Source of the DNA: Marinospirillum insulare DSM 21763
GTDB taxonomy: Bacteria > Pseudomonadota > Gammaproteobacteria > Pseudomonadales > Halomonadaceae
Direction of reading: 5' to 3'
Length of the DNA stretch: 64,000 bases
Assembly (NCBI RefSeq): GCF_000686905.1
Contig: NZ_JMLW01000006.1
Coordinates: 55,242-119,241, forward strand
The notes under the pieces: model-generated
Database searches by the model: none
The model's input: the letters and a program-made list of their open reading frames with translations, nothing else
What the model was told of the DNA's origin: nothing
Position numbers and translations under genes: made by a program
Shown: positions 55,238 to 64,000 of the stretch, piece by piece
How positions within the stretch are numbered: position 1 is the first letter of the stretch
How the letters are laid out: every line of letters begins with the position of its first letter

Positions 55238-57018
55238 AACCGTCCAAAAGTACGGGTATTTTTATAAGGCAGCTTCATATAGCCAGCTACACCTAGGTTG
55301 TCTATTTGTGGAATAGCTGCCTTGATAGCTGCTAAGCAGGCCACAAACTCCTTTTCTTGATTTGGGTCTAAAAGCACATAGTAACTATGTACTTTTAGAT
55401 GGGTTGGCAAAGCTTCAAATATAATTAATCCCGTATGTCTTAACTGATTCATTCTTGCTATGGCACTAAGGATCGCTTCGGGTAAACGCAACAGCTCGTC
55501 CGGGTCTTCACCATCTTCAAAATAAGAATGGCTATAGCTTTGATCATCCGTTGCTGGAGTAGGTAAAACTTCATAAGGCAAGTGCCAGTCTTTGGGTGGC
55601 AAAAAAGGTTGGTTTTCGTTGTTTCTTTCTAGGTGGCGTGTTGCCCTAGCATCGAACATGCAGGCTTTAAATACACCTTCTTGACGATCAATACTTCGAG
55701 CTAAAGTAACTAGATTATTGACTGAATCTATAAACGATTTTCTTAAAGCTGGATCATGCAGTTTAAGGCTAGAGTCGACCAAAAGCTGTTGGTCTTTCCA
55801 CTGAAGAGATAAACCACCTAATAAAGGATAGCGACCTAAACGGCTGACTGCCGCTAAAAAAGCTTTTTCGGTTGGCCCCATACCCTGCAAAAAGTTTTTA
55901 TAGTATTTTTCTAGCTCGATATCTTTGATACCCACCAGTAAGCTAGGGTCTGGCTGTTCAGCTCTTAAGAAACTACGCCGAGAGCTATATACCACCGTTT
56001 CCAAATCTTCCTTTTGCTCAGTTACCCACACAGGTAAATTTGCAGTGACTCTAGATTCGAGAGTATCTTCCAGAACCCAGCGTTTTAAATGGTGGGCTTG
56101 TGCTAGCATTTTATCACCTGCGGCAGCACAGGTTGCTTCGTCACCAGTTAGCATCTCTTGTAAATTAGTAGCAATGACAGGCGGTAAATCTAAGCTGGTG
56201 GCGGGAATGGCTTGAATGCCATGACGGCAAGATTGTGCTGAGGCTAAGGCATAAAGGGTTCCTGCTAAACCCTGCTCATCAAAACGTGGTGAACTTAAAC
56301 CACCATTAAGCTGCTCATCACCTATAAAAAACACATCACCTAAACGAGCATTGGTTTGAGTGCTAGCTGCAAAACCTAGCATACTGGCATTAACAGGTTG
56401 GCCTAGTGCGTCTAGCTGAGCAAATACACTCGAACCCCAGTCAACCAGTTGAATGGTTTCACTTTTAGGGTCAAAAACTATATTAGATGGCTTAATATCA
56501 CCATGAACTAATGGGGCTTCTTCACCTCGTGCATTTTTGTAGCTACGCATAGCATTTAGAACTTCAACCAGTTGCCAAGCGATACGAACTATCAGTCTGG
56601 CTGGTAAACGACCCACCTGTAAAGAATAAGCCTCTAAGTCAATTCCCTTGGCTCTTTCCATCACCAAAACTGACTGACGTGCCAGCTTAGTGTACTCATA
56701 AAACTTAGGTACATAACGATGCACAATCAGGCTTTGCATCCAAGCTTCTTCTTCTAAACGGTCTTGCACTACTTGAGGCAGGTTAATTCTTGAGAATTTA
56801 AAAACTAAATCTTCACCCTGGGGCGAGCGTCCACCAAACACAAAGCCAAAGGCACCCTTGCCCACCAGCTCTATTGCTGTAAAACCCAACTGAGCTAGCT
56901 GCTGCTGACAAAGATTTAACCAGTCTCTTACCTTACGCGCATCTTCATGGCTCATTAGGTAAATAGACTGTTCTTCATTAATATAAAACTGTTCTAGCAG
57001 CTGAGTTTTATCAGTCAT
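55234..57018 (-). CDS. Eukaryotic-like Ser/Thr protein kinase
   Basis: 594 residues, no membrane helix. Kinase domain (~45-330): Gly loop GKGAFGFVFGG (53-63), Lys in LVFKFSR (K74), catalytic loop VHGDIKPSNIVFD (D174, K176, N179; Gly replaces the Arg of HRD) and a metal-binding LVDWGSS (D193; DWG for DFG). The Gly after His makes it a non-RD kinase. A ~260-residue C-terminal part has no domain that I recognise. It lies four bases after a TPP-enzyme gene, so they are co-transcribed, and overlaps the converging cyclase gene by four bases. Targets are unknown. Confidence 0.87.
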   Translation of the reverse strand: MTDKTQLLEQFYINEEQSIYLMSHEDARKVRDWLNLCQQQLAQLGFTAIELVGKGAFGFVFGGRSPQGEDLVFKFSRINLPQVVQDRLEEEAWMQSLIVHRYVPKFYEYTKLARQSVLVMERAKGIDLEAYSLQVGRLPARLIVRIAWQLVEVLNAMRSYKNARGEEAPLVHGDIKPSNIVFDPKSETIQLVDWGSSVFAQLDALGQPVNASMLGFAASTQTNARLGDVFFIGDEQLNGGLSSPRFDEQGLAGTLYALASAQSCRHGIQAIPATSLDLPPVIATNLQEMLTGDEATCAAAGDKMLAQAHHLKRWVLEDTLESRVTANLPVWVTEQKEDLETVVYSSRRSFLRAEQPDPSLLVGIKDIELEKYYKNFLQGMGPTEKAFLAAVSRLGRYPLLGGLSLQWKDQQLLVDSSLKLHDPALRKSFIDSVNNLVTLARSIDRQEGVFKACMFDARATRHLERNNENQPFLPPKDWHLPYEVLPTPATDDQSYSHSYFEDGEDPDELLRLPEAILSAIARMNQLRHTGLIIFEALPTHLKVHSYYVLLDPNQEKEFVACLAAIKAAIPQIDNLGVAGYMKLPYKNTRTFGRF

Positions 57019-57022
57019 TCTA

Positions 57023-58753
57023 CTAGCCTGTTAGTTTACGTATTAAAGCTCGACTCACTACCCTTATTTTGTCTTGCGGAGCAAAGCGTTTTAAGGTGGC
57101 CTTTATTACACCTTGGGTAAAGCGAGTTGGCTTAGAATAATCGACTCTAACATCGACATAAACTGCCTTATTTTGTTTAGCTAGGTCTAACGCTTTTTTA
57201 ATGGCAGGTTGTATATCCTTGGCTTGGTGTAAAGCAAGGTATTCTGCACCAACAGTGTTAGCTAAAGCTTGAATATCTATCGGCGCTAGCTGAGTGCAGG
57301 TTTTACGGTTATAGGGTAAGGCTTGTGCCTGAGCAATTTGTGAAAGCTCGCCATCATTAAAAACAAAAACCACCAAACCCAACTGGTTACTAACCCCCGT
57401 CAGCATTTCCATACCGGTCATTAGCAAAGCACCGTCACCCACAATACCCACTACCGGCAAATCTGGGTTAGCTAATTTAGCACCAATAACTGCCGGTACA
57501 CAGTAACCCATGGCATTAAAATCGGTGGGTGAAATAAATTTTCTAGGCCCGAGTAGGGGAAATAATTCTGCAACCAAGTAAGTATGGTTGCCATCATCAG
57601 CCACAACTAAAGCTTCTTCAGGCAGCTCTTTACGCAGTGTCTGTAAAAATTCTGCTGGATTTACCCTGCCATCTTGAGAGTGAGCCTGCCATTCTTGAAG
57701 GTAAGCAGCTTTAGCCTGAGCTATAGTTTCGGCATGAGGTAACTTATTAGCCTGAGGCTTTAAGTCTTTCACCGCTTTTAACAAAGCTGGCACTATTAAG
57801 CGCGCATCACCTTCTAAAGCAATTTTAGCTGGGTAATTGGCATTAAATACTTGAGGGTTAATATCTAAATGCACTAGGTTTTCTGGTACTTGCATACTAA
57901 AACTACCCGTAGGTATTTCAGCAAAACGAGTCGCTATAGCTAATAGTGCATCACAAGCTTCAAAAGCTGTTTGCCCAGCTGGTACGGAATAATCACCAAA
58001 ACCCATACCTGTATGCAGCGGGTGATTGGCAGGAAAGGCGCTTAAACCTTGCAGGGTGGTAGCTACCGGCGCATTTAGCAATTCAGCCAGTTCTATTAAA
58101 TCTGCCTGGCAATCTACAGCACCCCAACCAACAAATATTCCAGGCTGCTTAGCAGCAACCAATAGTTCTGCAGCTTGGTTTACTAGGGTTGAATCAAACT
58201 GACTAGGTGGCTCTAAGCCAGTAAATTCTGGCATAGCGTTTACTTCACCTAAGAAATTACCAATATTGTAAGGCAGCTCAACAAAAACCGGACCAGGCTC
58301 ACCACGCATGGCTAACTGGTAAGCTGCGTAGAAGGTGGGAATAACCTCAGCATGTGATTCAATTAAAAAGCTTCCTTTAGTAATGGGTGCCAACAAACTG
58401 TGCTGATCCATTTCATGGAGCTGAAAGCTAAAATCACTTTGACTATGAATACCACCAGTAATAATCAGCATGGGGATACCAGCTAAGTAAGCTTCACCTA
58501 TACCGCTAGCGGCATGCGTTATACCAGCAGCAGGAACAATCAGCAAAGTACCAATAGACTGGCTAGTGCGACTAACAGCATCAGCCATAAAGGCTGCACC
58601 ACCTTCGTGAGTTACCAATATTGGCTGAATGCTCTTAGAGTTATTTAACTCATCATACAGCTCGGTATTGTGCACACCAGGAATGCCAAAAGTATGCGTC
58701 ACACCTAACTGTTCTAAAGCAAAACGAGCTAAAGCAGCTCCTGATTTTTTCAT
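57023..58753 (-). CDS. Thiamine-pyrophosphate-dependent decarboxylase/synthase family enzyme
   Basis: 576 residues with the three-domain plan of acetolactate synthase and benzoylformate decarboxylase. N-terminal catalytic Glu in LVTHEGGAAFMADA, a central Rossmann domain (~190-330), and C-terminal TPP/Mg motif GDGALLMTGMEML ending in FNDGE (GDG-x-ND form). No FAD-binding clue proves acetolactate synthase; the substrate is unknown. ATG at 58753 has GGAG upstream; a TTG five codons earlier would include that site. It sits 18 bases after the FAD dehydrogenase gene and 4 before the kinase gene. Confidence 0.87.
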   Translation of the reverse strand: MKKSGAALARFALEQLGVTHTFGIPGVHNTELYDELNNSKSIQPILVTHEGGAAFMADAVSRTSQSIGTLLIVPAAGITHAASGIGEAYLAGIPMLIITGGIHSQSDFSFQLHEMDQHSLLAPITKGSFLIESHAEVIPTFYAAYQLAMRGEPGPVFVELPYNIGNFLGEVNAMPEFTGLEPPSQFDSTLVNQAAELLVAAKQPGIFVGWGAVDCQADLIELAELLNAPVATTLQGLSAFPANHPLHTGMGFGDYSVPAGQTAFEACDALLAIATRFAEIPTGSFSMQVPENLVHLDINPQVFNANYPAKIALEGDARLIVPALLKAVKDLKPQANKLPHAETIAQAKAAYLQEWQAHSQDGRVNPAEFLQTLRKELPEEALVVADDGNHTYLVAELFPLLGPRKFISPTDFNAMGYCVPAVIGAKLANPDLPVVGIVGDGALLMTGMEMLTGVSNQLGLVVFVFNDGELSQIAQAQALPYNRKTCTQLAPIDIQALANTVGAEYLALHQAKDIQPAIKKALDLAKQNKAVYVDVRVDYSKPTRFTQGVIKATLKRFAPQDKIRVVSRALIRKLTG

Positions 58754-58771
58754 TGTTATTATCTCCAAGAG

Positions 58772-60379
58772 TTAACCTGCATTAATGGCTTGAGCGACAC
58801 GCCGCCCATTAAAAATACAGTTGGATAAAAAAGTGCCTTCTAAGGAGCGAATACCTGCTATTCCTCCTCCACCAAAACCTGCCGCCTCTCCTGCAGCATA
58901 TAAACCTATTAAGGGTCGTTCTTGACTATTTAAAACTCGGCCTTGTAGATCGGTCAGCAAGCCACCCATACTTTTGCGGCTAATTAACCTTAAGCGCAAA
59001 GCAATTAACGGTAGGTGTTTAGCATCTACAATGGGCTGCAATTTACAGGTACGCAGCCTATCACCACGCCACTGACGTATCTCATTTAAACGCCTAATTT
59101 GGTCATCATTGTGCAAAGCTTTAGGGCCTTTTAACATGGCATCGTAGCTAGCTATATCTCTAGTCATGCCCTCTAAATCTATAGGCACCTGGGGTTGTAA
59201 CTCTTGCATTTTAGCTGCTAGTTCACCCAGGTTTTGCCCACTAACCACATCCACGCACTGGTTCATTAATTCAAGGGTTTGTGCAGAGTTGCCTTTAAGT
59301 GCCTGCCAAATCACTTTAAGCAGCTTTTTGTCTCGAAAATTCGGATTAGTGTCACTACCTGAAATGGCTAGCTCTTTATCAGCAATGCGTTTATTCATCA
59401 CTTGCCAAGTGTACTGCTGAGGTAGGTGTCCAATTTGCTTACACAAATCATGGGTGTCATAACCGGTTATTAGAGGTTCTGGGCCTAAGCGTCGCCCATA
59501 GCAATCTAACCAAAGTGCTGATCTAGGTGGAATTAAACTTAAACCCTGATTGGGATAAGCAGGTTTAGGGTGAGCGACACCAGCCGCATAATTCCACATA
59601 TAATTTAGGTTACGAACTTCACCACCTAACTGCTCGACTTGATCGTGTAAAGCACCATTAGCACTAGGGTGGGCACCGCTAAGCAGGTTTTTAGGAGGAG
59701 GACCATAAATAGGGTCCCAATGTTGGCGTACTTTATCTAAATTGCCATTAATACCGCCGCTACAAATCACGGTATGCTCAGCTTGAACAGAAAAACTGCC
59801 GTTAGTAGAATTTCCGAAACACCCAGTAACTCGCCCTTGAGTAAAGCTAAAGCCAATCACTTGATGAGAAAAAACAGTGGTTAAAGCTCGGTAGTTGGGG
59901 TGTTCGTTAAGTCGCTGCAAAAGAGCTTTAACTAACCCTTGACCACAGCCCCATGCCAAGTGATAACGAGGTACTGAGTTGCCATCACCGTACTTACCTC
60001 TTTCTACCCACTGCACTACAGGAAAAAAGCTAATGCCTCGTTTTTTTAACCAGTCATAAACTTGGCTAGAGTTGTACTCAACATAAGCTTTTGCCCAGCG
60101 TTTTGCCCAACGGTCTTCAGGCTTAAAAGCTGCTGCTGTTTGCCAGTCTTGCCAAAAAAGCTCGTTAGAGTCAGCTATGCCATTACGTTTTTGCTCTGGC
60201 GTATTACTGAACAGCATGCCACCAAACGCTTCTTTAGCTTGTCCACCCCAGTTTTCTTCTAGTCCTGCATCAAGTAATAAAACTTGGTGGCCTTTTTCTA
60301 TAAGCTCTAGGCTAGTAGTGATGCCAGCTAAGCCAGCACCTATTACCAACACCTTGGTCTGGTAGGTTAAATCAGCCAT
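58772..60379 (-). CDS. FAD-binding dehydrogenase, flavocytochrome c / ketosteroid dehydrogenase-like
   Basis: 535 residues. N-terminal dinucleotide loop VLVIGAGLAGITTSLELI, then WGGQAKEAFGGM, a central variable domain, VICSGGINGN, and a C-terminal flavin segment LYAAGEAAGFGGGGIAGIRSLEG. The domain arrangement is that of the FAD_binding_2 family (fumarate reductases, 3-ketosteroid dehydrogenases, and uncharacterised members). No heme or signal peptide, so cytoplasmic. First gene of the FAD-TPP-kinase operon. Substrate unknown; the TPP neighbour suggests 2-oxo acid or acyloin chemistry, which is inference. Confidence 0.87.
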   Translation of the reverse strand: MADLTYQTKVLVIGAGLAGITTSLELIEKGHQVLLLDAGLEENWGGQAKEAFGGMLFSNTPEQKRNGIADSNELFWQDWQTAAAFKPEDRWAKRWAKAYVEYNSSQVYDWLKKRGISFFPVVQWVERGKYGDGNSVPRYHLAWGCGQGLVKALLQRLNEHPNYRALTTVFSHQVIGFSFTQGRVTGCFGNSTNGSFSVQAEHTVICSGGINGNLDKVRQHWDPIYGPPPKNLLSGAHPSANGALHDQVEQLGGEVRNLNYMWNYAAGVAHPKPAYPNQGLSLIPPRSALWLDCYGRRLGPEPLITGYDTHDLCKQIGHLPQQYTWQVMNKRIADKELAISGSDTNPNFRDKKLLKVIWQALKGNSAQTLELMNQCVDVVSGQNLGELAAKMQELQPQVPIDLEGMTRDIASYDAMLKGPKALHNDDQIRRLNEIRQWRGDRLRTCKLQPIVDAKHLPLIALRLRLISRKSMGGLLTDLQGRVLNSQERPLIGLYAAGEAAGFGGGGIAGIRSLEGTFLSNCIFNGRRVAQAINAG

Positions 60380-60447
60380 TGTTTGCTCGCCTTTTTATTT
60401 TTATTGGGTCGCTTAGATTAAAACAAATGTTTGATTAACCAGTATAA

Positions 60448-62034
60448 CTAGTTTATTAGCGCTTGCCAGTCTCCATAACCCTGAGCTTGCATTTCGGCTA
60501 AAGGAATAAACTTAAGGCTAGCACCGTTAATGCAATAGCGTAATCCACCCCTATCTTTAGGCCCATCAGGAAACACGTGGCCTAGGTGGGAATCAGCCAG
60601 CCTACTACGCACTTCAATACGGCGCATGTTATAGCTGGTATCAACTACTTCCACTAAGGCATTTTCTTCTATTGGCTTAACAAAGCTGGGCCAACCACAG
60701 CCAGCTTGGTATTTATCTTTAGAGCTAAACAAAGGCTCACCACTGACAATATCCACATACAGACCCGGCTCAAATAGGTCATCGTATTCATGGGTAAAAG
60801 CCCTTTCAGTACCATTGTTTTGGGTAACATGAAATTGTTCGGACGTTAACCGCTGCTTCAAGCTTGCAGTATCCGGCTTTTGGAAGTTGTTAGGGTCGAA
60901 AGGCTTAGGAGTGTTTTTATCTGTAGATTGATTCGTCAATTGATTGGGTAAGGGAATATCCGCTTTATTTAAATCCACATGGCAATAACCATTCGGGTTT
61001 TTAAGCAAATAGTCTTGGTGGTATTCTTCAGCCTCATAAAAACCACTTAACGGCAGGTTTTCTACCAGGATAGGCTGGGTGTATTCTTCTTCTAAACGAG
61101 CCAAGGCAGTTGCTACTAGGCGTTGTTCAGCTGGGTCGGTGGTGTAAATACCTGTACGGTATTGAGTGCCACGGTCGTTACCCTGCTTATTTAAACTGGT
61201 TGGATCAATAATACGGAAAAAGTAGACTAAAATATCATCAAGGCTTAACTTGTCTGAATTATAAGTTACTTTTACAGTTTCAGCATGGCCTGTATTACGG
61301 TAAATAACATCTTCATAACTCGGGTTTTCTGTACGCCCATTGGCATAACCAGAAACCGCATCCACTACGCCATCAATCCGTTCAAAATAGCCTTCGACTC
61401 CCCAAAAACAACCTCCGGCTAAATACACACTTTGAGTGTTTATAGGTAAGGCTTGAGCTGGTTGCTTAGGCTGATAAAAAGTGGTTTGCAGCTGCTTTAA
61501 ATCCGCTTCTGGGTTAGCTATTAAAGCTAAGGCTTGAGCTTTATTAATACTGCCCTTAACGACTCGCTGCAGGTTGCCTTGCGCATCTAACACAGCCCAA
61601 CTCGGGTAAACCTGTACGCCTAGTTTTTTCACTAGCTCACCGCTTGGGTCTAGCTGCAAGGGTAGGTCAGGGTAATCTAAACCAGCGTACCATTGCTTAA
61701 ACTCCTCTAAAGAAAGTTCACCCAAGACACCTGGAGAAGCTAAAGTGGTTAGGTTCACTTGAGCAAAGTCAGGGTCGTTTGCCCAGCTTTGGGTTAACTC
61801 CAGTTCAGATAAACATAAAGGACACCAACTAGCCCAGAGCTTAACAAGGGTGGGACGGTTGTTATTAAACTGCATGTTTGAACTCCCATTAGTAACAGGT
61901 TGCAACTGAGTAAGCTGCTGAAAAAAATTGGGTTTATTGGCTTTAGCTAAAGGGCTCTTGATTAAAATCCAGCTGATTAAAGTAAGAGCAAGCCCGATTA
62001 ACACTAAACTGGTCCAGCTAAAAGATCGTAACAT
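60448..62034 (-). CDS. msrAB: Thioredoxin-MsrA-MsrB fusion, envelope methionine sulfoxide reductase (PilB type)
   Basis: 528 residues. An N-terminal membrane anchor or uncleaved signal (~8-26) leads to a TlpA-like thioredoxin domain with WCPLC (C71, C74), an MsrA domain with GGCFWG (C209) and an MsrB domain with GCGWPSF (C446) and catalytic C501 in [11 protein letters not shown]. This is the Neisseria PilB arrangement: the thioredoxin domain recycles MsrA and MsrB, which reduce S- and R-methionine sulfoxides of envelope proteins. It is separated from the FAD gene by 68 bases. All catalytic cysteines are present. Confidence 0.95.
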   Translation of the reverse strand: MLRSFSWTSLVLIGLALTLISWILIKSPLAKANKPNFFQQLTQLQPVTNGSSNMQFNNNRPTLVKLWASWCPLCLSELELTQSWANDPDFAQVNLTTLASPGVLGELSLEEFKQWYAGLDYPDLPLQLDPSGELVKKLGVQVYPSWAVLDAQGNLQRVVKGSINKAQALALIANPEADLKQLQTTFYQPKQPAQALPINTQSVYLAGGCFWGVEGYFERIDGVVDAVSGYANGRTENPSYEDVIYRNTGHAETVKVTYNSDKLSLDDILVYFFRIIDPTSLNKQGNDRGTQYRTGIYTTDPAEQRLVATALARLEEEYTQPILVENLPLSGFYEAEEYHQDYLLKNPNGYCHVDLNKADIPLPNQLTNQSTDKNTPKPFDPNNFQKPDTASLKQRLTSEQFHVTQNNGTERAFTHEYDDLFEPGLYVDIVSGEPLFSSKDKYQAGCGWPSFVKPIEENALVEVVDTSYNMRRIEVRSRLADSHLGHVFPDGPKDRGGLRYCINGASLKFIPLAEMQAQGYGDWQALIN

Positions 62035-62184
62035 TTTGATTCGCTTATCAAGTTTTGTTAAATCACCTAGCAGAAGTATGCCATAAATCAGCCACTGCTA
62101 GCCTATGCTATGCTTCGACCCATAATTCAGTAGATAATTCTTATTTTCTGCAAACCTACGACAGAATTTATAAGGCAAAATCCT

Positions 62185-63513
62185 TTGAAGCTACCCATTA
62201 AAACTCGTCCACTGTTTCGCCAAGCTTGGCCGATTCTTTTATCTAACTGCAGTATTCCACTGCTAGGTTTGGTGGATACTGCCGTGTTAGGTCACCTACC
62301 TGATGGACGCTTTTTAGCTGCAGTGGCTTTAGGTGCGGTGGTTTTTAGCTTCTTATATTGGGGGTTTGGTTTTTTACGCATGGGCACTACCGGCTTAGTG
62401 GCTCAAGCCTTTGGTCGCCAAGATTCAGCAGCTATGGGGCGCTTAATCATGCAAGCGCTCTATTTAGCCCTGGCTTTAGGCTTGGCCTTACAGCTACTGA
62501 GACCGGTTATCCCTTTAATGCTGAGCTGGTTAGATGGCAGCCCTGAAGCCAGTGAGCTAGCCACGGGTTATGTGGCCATCCGCTTATGGAGTGCGCCAGC
62601 GGTTTTAATGCAATACGTGGTGTTAGGCGTGGCTCTAGGTATTGCACGTAGCCAGGTGGTGCTAGTGCTTTTAGTTTTGGCCAATACGATCAATATACTG
62701 CTCGACTTAAGCTTTGTATTAGGGTTAGGCATGACCAGCAATGGCGTTGCTTTGGCCAGCCTTATTGCTGAATGGGTGGCTGCTTTGGTGGGGCTTTACT
62801 GGTTGGTTAAAACCTGCCGAGAGCTAAAAATTCCTTTGCAACGCCCACCACTTAGCTTTAAAGCCATGCAAACCCTAATTAAAGTGAATGCTGATCTGTT
62901 TGTTCGCACTTTAGCCTTGTTGTTTGCTTTAGCCTTTTTTACCCGCCAAGGCGCTACACAAGGTAATACCATCTTGGCTGCCAATGCCGTATTAATGCAG
63001 TTAATTATGCTCACTAGCTATATGTTAGACGGTTTTGCACAAGCAGTAGAAGGCCAGTTTGGTGCAGCCTTTGCGCGTAGTAAAAAAGAAGCTTTAGACG
63101 TGTTTAATGCCGGAGTTTTATTATCGGTTGCGACAGGTTTTTTACTGACTCTGCTACTTTGGCTGGGTGGCAATCAATTAATTAGGTTACTGACCGACCT
63201 AACAGAAGTTAGAGACTTAGCTGCCCTTTACTTACCTTGGCTATGGTTTGTTGTGCCAGCTTCGATTGCTTGTTATTTATTAGATGGGGTGTTTGTGGGT
63301 GCTACTTGGACAGCAGCCATGCGTAATAGCCTGCTAGTATCTTTAGCAGGCTATTTATTGGCTTGGTGGTTATTGCAGGGCTTTAACAATCATGGACTAT
63401 GGGCCGCTTTTTTAATTTTTAATGCCCTGCGTGGCATCAGTCTTGGTTGGGTTTTTTATATAAAAATGAAACAAAATCCCTATGTAGGAAAACTAAGGAT
63501 CCATAAAAAATAA
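62185..63513 (+). CDS. MATE-family efflux transporter, DinF-like
   Basis: 442 residues with about twelve membrane helices in two halves. The opening FRQAWPILLSNCSIPLLGLVDTAVLGHLPD, of which GLVDTAVLGHLPD is the family mark, and MGTTGLVAQAFGRQD are typical of the DinF branch of MATE exporters, which use Na+ or H+ gradients to expel organic cations and other compounds. The start is a TTG with AAGG about nine bases upstream; no ATG exists near the conserved N-terminus. It is divergent from msrAB. Confidence 0.92.
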   Translation: MKLPIKTRPLFRQAWPILLSNCSIPLLGLVDTAVLGHLPDGRFLAAVALGAVVFSFLYWGFGFLRMGTTGLVAQAFGRQDSAAMGRLIMQALYLALALGLALQLLRPVIPLMLSWLDGSPEASELATGYVAIRLWSAPAVLMQYVVLGVALGIARSQVVLVLLVLANTINILLDLSFVLGLGMTSNGVALASLIAEWVAALVGLYWLVKTCRELKIPLQRPPLSFKAMQTLIKVNADLFVRTLALLFALAFFTRQGATQGNTILAANAVLMQLIMLTSYMLDGFAQAVEGQFGAAFARSKKEALDVFNAGVLLSVATGFLLTLLLWLGGNQLIRLLTDLTEVRDLAALYLPWLWFVVPASIACYLLDGVFVGATWTAAMRNSLLVSLAGYLLAWWLLQGFNNHGLWAAFLIFNALRGISLGWVFYIKMKQNPYVGKLRIHKK

Positions 63514-63680
63514 AGGCATAGCCCATTAACTCTAAACCTTCTTGCACCACAGTTTTTGCTCTTGATGAGTCCTCTTCTAAAATAGCATGCCAAAGTAGGT
63601 TACCACTGCCAAAAGTACGGCTTAGCACTAGCAAAATAATTAAACCTATGAGTATTAAAAAATAAGGTTTAGTATCCTGG
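63437..63680 (-). pseudogene. 3' fragment of a membrane-protein gene cut by an IS30-family element
   Basis: Minus-strand codons from 63680 read QDTKPYFLILIGLIILLVLS (one membrane helix), then RTFGSGNLLWHAIL, EEDSSRAKTVVQEGLELMGY and AFIFYGSLVFLHRDF (second helix), ending at a stop at 63437. The frame enters directly from the IS30 end with no start codon, so the 5' part has been separated. It overlaps the end of the MATE gene by 77 bases, which is large for convergent genes. I do not recognise the full protein. Confidence 0.55.
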
Positions 63681-64000
63681 ATTCAACTCTCAAGTGCAAC
63701 TCATTAAACTAGGATTGGATGGCAAGCTGCTGTAGCATCTTATGCTTTTCAATCGACCAAGAATGAGAAGCAAACATGAGACACTACACACAGCTCACCA
63801 GAGAGCAACGATACCAAATATCTGCCCTGCTTGATAACAATTTAACCCAAACTGAGATCGCTAAAACGCTTGGTGTTCACAAATCAACCATTAGTCGAGA
63901 GCTTAAACGTAATACAGGCAAACGTGGATATCGGCCTAAACAGGCTCACGAATTTACCGAAGAAAGGATCAAACAACGCTCAAAAAAACGCTTTATTGAG
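63681..64000 (+). mobile_element. IS30-family insertion sequence, left end (continues past window)
   Basis: The element appears to start at ATTCAACTCTCAAGTGCAAC (63681-63700), a terminal sequence of IS30 type, and contains the transposase start. The right end is outside the window, so the inverted repeat and target duplication cannot be checked. It adjoins a truncated gene, fitting an insertion. Confidence 0.7.
63776..64000 (+). CDS. IS30-family transposase (N-terminal 75 residues)
   Basis: From the ATG at 63776 the frame is open to the window end. It reads MRHYTQLTREQRYQISALLD, then NLTQTEIAKTLGVHKSTISR and ELKRNTGKRGYRPKQA. This is the N-terminal helix-turn-helix of IS30 transposases, which binds the element ends (the STISRELKRN core is diagnostic). 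The DDE catalytic domain lies beyond the window. Confidence 0.9.
   Translation, partial: MRHYTQLTREQRYQISALLDNNLTQTEIAKTLGVHKSTISRELKRNTGKRGYRPKQAHEFTEERIKQRSKKRFIE

Overview
This 64 kb window looks like chromosome of a marine-type gammaproteobacterium. The evidence is the gene order: dnaQ-rnhA-yafS-like-gloB, aspS-yebC-ruvCAB-ybgC-tolQRAB-pal-cpoB, nrdAB with a yfaE-type ferredoxin, and ectoine-catabolism-like genes, which suggest Oceanospirillales or a near relative. That placement is an inference; no rRNA or other decisive marker is present. Genes are densely packed and no gap exceeds about 260 bases. I found no tRNA, rRNA or CRISPR array.

Layout: 1-2510 holds the end of nrdA, nrdB and a 2Fe-2S ferredoxin (class Ia ribonucleotide reductase and its cofactor maintenance). 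Converging on it at 2507-8887 is a four-gene Wadjet/Mks-type condensin operon in the order SMC, MksE, MksF, Toprim (JetC-B-A-D), every junction being a TAATG overlap. It follows nudC, dnaQ, rnhA and a methyltransferase with little spacing. 11.9-20.7 kb runs rightward: gloB, mltD, the yejABEF peptide ABC transporter, and a DUF457 membrane hydrolase. 20.7-25.1 kb holds a cytochrome c remnant, a YqaA/DedA-like protein, a chemoreceptor and an EAL-CBS-GGDEF protein. 25.3-30.9 kb is a catabolic island: EctB/DoeD-type aminotransferase and DoeA-type hydrolase on one strand, and an aldehyde dehydrogenase, amidohydrolase and YdhR-like protein on the other.

30.9-36.4 kb carries galU, a UDP-glucose dehydrogenase homologue that has lost its catalytic cysteine, uvrB and a degenerate HD-GYP protein. 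36.4-47.8 kb is one long leftward block from aspS through yebC, ruvC, a TRIC channel gene, ruvAB, ybgC, tolQRAB, pal and cpoB to a YciK-like SDR. 48-52.8 kb has a HIT protein, a LysR regulator, an M23 peptidase and proS.

52.8-57 kb contains a small membrane protein, then a diguanylate cyclase with a periplasmic heme-type CxxCH motif and a Cys-rich GAF-like middle, preceded by two striking inverted repeats. Next is a leftward operon of an FAD dehydrogenase, a TPP enzyme and a Ser/Thr-type protein kinase. The right edge has a thioredoxin-MsrA-MsrB fusion, a MATE exporter, a truncated membrane-protein gene and the start of an IS30-family element.

The best candidates for something new are the rearranged Wadjet/Mks operon, the kinase-TPP-FAD operon, the UDP-glucose dehydrogenase pseudoenzyme between galU and uvrB, and the heme/Cys sensor cyclase with an FNR/DNR-like palindrome. 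c-di-GMP signalling recurs: two GGDEF proteins (one also EAL) and one degenerate HD-GYP protein.
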